The notes under the pieces are model-generated. The model was not told the DNA's origin. It saw nothing but the letters and a program-made list of their open reading frames with translations, and did not search any database. From positions 1-64,000 of the forward strand of contig NZ_MRZJ01000002.1 in assembly GCF_002994445.1 (NCBI RefSeq): a DNA stretch of 64,000 nucleotides, read 5' to 3'. The stretch is from Staphylococcus simulans. Its GTDB lineage: Bacteria; Bacillota; Bacilli; Staphylococcales; Staphylococcaceae. The first letter of the stretch is position 1. Each line of letters starts with the position of its first letter. The translations under genes were made by a program, and so were the position numbers. Of the stretch, positions 62,057 to 64,000 are shown piece after piece.

Positions 62057-64000
62057 TTATTTAAAAGAATTTTTTAAACGTGAAATCCAGTTGCGGCGCG
62101 GTTTAGATGTTCTTTGAGGACGATTCTCTGTTAATGGTGATTTATGTTTGATTGCTTTAGCAAGCTCAATTGCTTGATGCATCAAGTAAAGTTGAGAGTT
62201 CAAAGGTAATTGATTATTGTTAACGTAATGATATACGCCGTTTTGATCTTGATAACGTCCTTTTTGATTATCAGCAAGCTGCAAGTTTAAGAAGTTAAGC
62301 AAACGTTCTCTGATTTTTGCATCATGAACCGGGAAGAGAATTTCTACACGTTTAATCATGTTTCGTGTCATTGCATCTGCAGATGATAAATAGATTTTCT
62401 CATCGCCGTTATTATGGAAGTAATAAATACGAGAATGTTCTAAGAAACGTCCTACAATACTTACGACTTGGATATTTTCGCTGACACCTGGTACACCTGG
62501 TTTCAAGCAGCAGATACCGCGGATAATCAACTGAATTTTCACACCTGCTTGAGATGCTTCAAATAACTTTTTAATGATTGTTTTATCTGTTAATGAGTTC
62601 ATTTTCATAATGATGTGGCCATTGCCGTGTTCTTTATGGTTTTTGATTTCAGTATCAATGCGTTCCACAAAGACATCGCGAATATCAAAAGGTGCCACAA
62701 TCAATTCATTATAATTCGGTTTGATTGAATAACCGCTTAAGTAGTTGAAGAAGTTAATCGCATCTTCTGCAATACCTTTATCAGTTGTGATAATACCCAT
62801 ATCTGTATAGATTTCAGCGGTTTTATCGTTATAGTTGCCTGTACCTAAGTGTACGAATGGAACTAATTGGCCTTTTAAGCGTTTTACAACTAGAGTGATT
62901 TTACTGTGTGTTTTTAAATGTGTCATGCCGTAAATAACGTGGCAGCCGGCATCCTCTAACATACGTGCCCAATGTACGTTGTTTTCTTCATCAAAACGTG
63001 CTTTTAATTCAACCAGCACAGTGACTTGTTTTCCTTGTTCAGCCGCATGTTTCAAACTTTTGATGATTGGAGAGTCTTTACTTACACGATATAATGTTTG
63101 TTTAATCGCAATAGTATCCGGATCTTCAGCAGCTTCGCGAATAAAATCCACAATCGGTTCAAATGATTCGTAAGGGTGGTGGAAGAAAATATCGCGTTTT
63201 AATGCTAAATCATAAATGTTATTGTATCCTAGCGACTCAGGGATTTGCGGTGTATAACGGTCATAACGCAAGTTATTGAGTTGAGAAGACAGACGTCCGA
63301 CTAAACCGAATACCATAGTTAAATCTAATGGTCCATCTACATAGTAAACATCGTTTTCTTGGATTTCTAATTGTTCTCTCAAACCTTCAATATCAAGTTC
63401 ATTTGCATTACGTGCATCTACTTCTAAACGTACGGCAGAACCGCTTTTACGCATTTTCAAGAAACGCTCGATTTCGATAAGCAAGTCTTCAGCACCGTCT
63501 TCATGAATTGTTAAATCGGCATTACGTGTAATACGGAAAGTAAACGTTTTGCGGATGTCATAACCTTGGAAGAGGTATTCGATGAAATAATCGATGACAT
63601 CTTCTACCATGACTACATATTGTTTTTCGCTGTCATCTTCTTTAAGAATGATAAAGCGGTCGATTAATGATGGAATCTGAACAATTGCAGTGTTTGTCGA
63701 TTCATCTGTATCCAATTCCACAAAGATGTTTAAGCTTTTATTTACAAGTTTAGGGAATGGATGGTATGCGTCGATACCAAGCGGTGTCAGTGTCGGTAAG
63801 ATATTGTATTTGAATTCTTGCTCTAACTTATCTTGTAAAGCTTCGCTTAAATGTTGCGGCTTTGTTGTAAATACATTGTATTCTTGCAGGTTTTTCGTTA
63901 ATTCGTTGTAACGTTCATACTGTTTGTCGACAAGCGGTGTGTTTTTCTCTTTAATGGCATCTAATTGCTCTTTAGGTGTCATTTGAGATTTGTTTTCCGG
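62057..64000 (-). CDS. ppk1: Polyphosphate kinase 1, N-terminus beyond window
   Basis: Partial protein of about 647 residues running off the right edge: the frame stays open from 63982 to 64000 (PENKSQ before the first methionine). The usual N-terminal start (a segment with RELSWLxFNxRVLEEA) lies outside. Present are the head domain ([14 protein letters not shown]), the autophosphorylation histidine in [35 protein letters not shown], and [23 protein letters not shown] in the phospholipase-D-like catalytic domains. It makes polyphosphate from ATP. The minus-strand stop is at 62057. The N-terminal domain could be preceded by ppx in the neighbouring sequence. Confidence 0.93.
   Translation of the reverse strand, partial: PENKSQMTPKEQLDAIKEKNTPLVDKQYERYNELTKNLQEYNVFTTKPQHLSEALQDKLEQEFKYNILPTLTPLGIDAYHPFPKLVNKSLNIFVELDTDESTNTAIVQIPSLIDRFIILKEDDSEKQYVVMVEDVIDYFIEYLFQGYDIRKTFTFRITRNADLTIHEDGAEDLLIEIERFLKMRKSGSAVRLEVDARNANELDIEGLREQLEIQENDVYYVDGPLDLTMVFGLVGRLSSQLNNLRYDRYTPQIPESLGYNNIYDLALKRDIFFHHPYESFEPIVDFIREAAEDPDTIAIKQTLYRVSKDSPIIKSLKHAAEQGKQVTVLVELKARFDEENNVHWARMLEDAGCHVIYGMTHLKTHSKITLVVKRLKGQLVPFVHLGTGNYNDKTAEIYTDMGIITTDKGIAEDAINFFNYLSGYSIKPNYNELIVAPFDIRDVFVERIDTEIKNHKEHGNGHIIMKMNSLTDKTIIKKLFEASQAGVKIQLIIRGICCLKPGVPGVSENIQVVSIVGRFLEHSRIYYFHNNGDEKIYLSSADAMTRNMIKRVEILFPVHDAKIRERLLNFLNLQLADNQKGRYQDQNGVYHYVNNNQLPLNSQLYLMHQAIELAKAIKHKSPLTENRPQRTSKPRRNWISRLKNSFK

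Noticed and set aside
1..64000. Search for CRISPR arrays, tRNA or rRNA genes, insertion sequences, prophage or toxin-antitoxin pairs
   Set aside because: None seen by reading: no spaced direct repeats of CRISPR type, no cloverleaf sequences, no transposase or integrase motifs. The only tandem repeats encode the adhesin.

Overview
The window reads as chromosome of a low-GC Gram-positive of the genus Staphylococcus, probably a coagulase-negative food or skin species of the carnosus/simulans/xylosus type. Supporting evidence is the cidR-cidABC locus, serine dehydratase split into sdaAB/sdaAA, relP, clpL, a class-3 fructose-bisphosphatase, LPXTG-type surface proteins and a xylosus-like lacP/lacR/lacH set. 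The species is inference. I see no rRNA, tRNA, CRISPR array, prophage or insertion sequence. Most of the window is ordinary core and metabolic chromosome; the unusual signals are broken genes and unusually legible promoter regions.

Region by region. 1-2.5 kb: the 3' end of a large SdrD-B-repeat LPXTG adhesin that carries a one-base frameshift, followed by the ghost of a second sortase substrate. 2.5-8 kb: DNA repair methyltransferase, hydrolase, Yip1-type membrane protein and a MacAB-like export operon. 8-13 kb: cidR, a broken copL-like lipoprotein lodged inside the cid locus, then cidA, cidB and cidC. 13-19 kb: acetyltransferase, thioesterase, AzlCD exporter, NixA nickel/cobalt permease, a hydrolase lacking its nucleophile, a LacI regulator and a small LPKAG surface protein. 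19-25 kb: an operon of an EIIC-like transporter plus L-serine dehydratase, two flavin oxidoreductases and D-lactate dehydrogenase. 25-34 kb: heterodimeric ABC exporter, zinc-binding lipoprotein, frameshifted quinone-responsive dioxygenase and the copper ATPase CopB. 34-44 kb: lactose genes, fbp, a Pmt-like ABC pair and DedA. 44-56 kb: MFS permease, monooxygenase, alsD, FUSC protein, a COG0523 zinc GTPase, relP, clpL and a PaiB-type protein. 56-64 kb: gluconate regulon gntRKP, an unassigned protein, an M20 peptidase and polyphosphate kinase running off the end.

The genes are tied together by regulatory motifs that can be read directly. Two near-consensus Zur boxes link the zinc lipoprotein and the COG0523 GTPase. 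Two nearly identical copper-type palindromes link copB and the broken copL. Two exact GTATA-N5-TATAC palindromes (QsrR type) precede the dioxygenase. A Rex-type box and a cre-like site overlie the serine dehydratase promoter. A CtsR heptad repeat precedes clpL, the exact gnt operator and a cre site bracket the gntR promoter, and further cre sites precede lacP, the MFS permease and gntP. Motif assignments rest on remembered consensus sequences, not on a search.

Three genes are interrupted: the adhesin and the dioxygenase each by one extra T in a TTA codon, and the copL-like lipoprotein by an in-frame TAA. I found no clearly undescribed multi-gene system. The best candidates for something new are the split lipoprotein in the cid locus, the EIIC-like/serine dehydratase unit under a redox-type box, the hydrolase with a Ser-to-Gly nucleophile, and the structured cidA leader.
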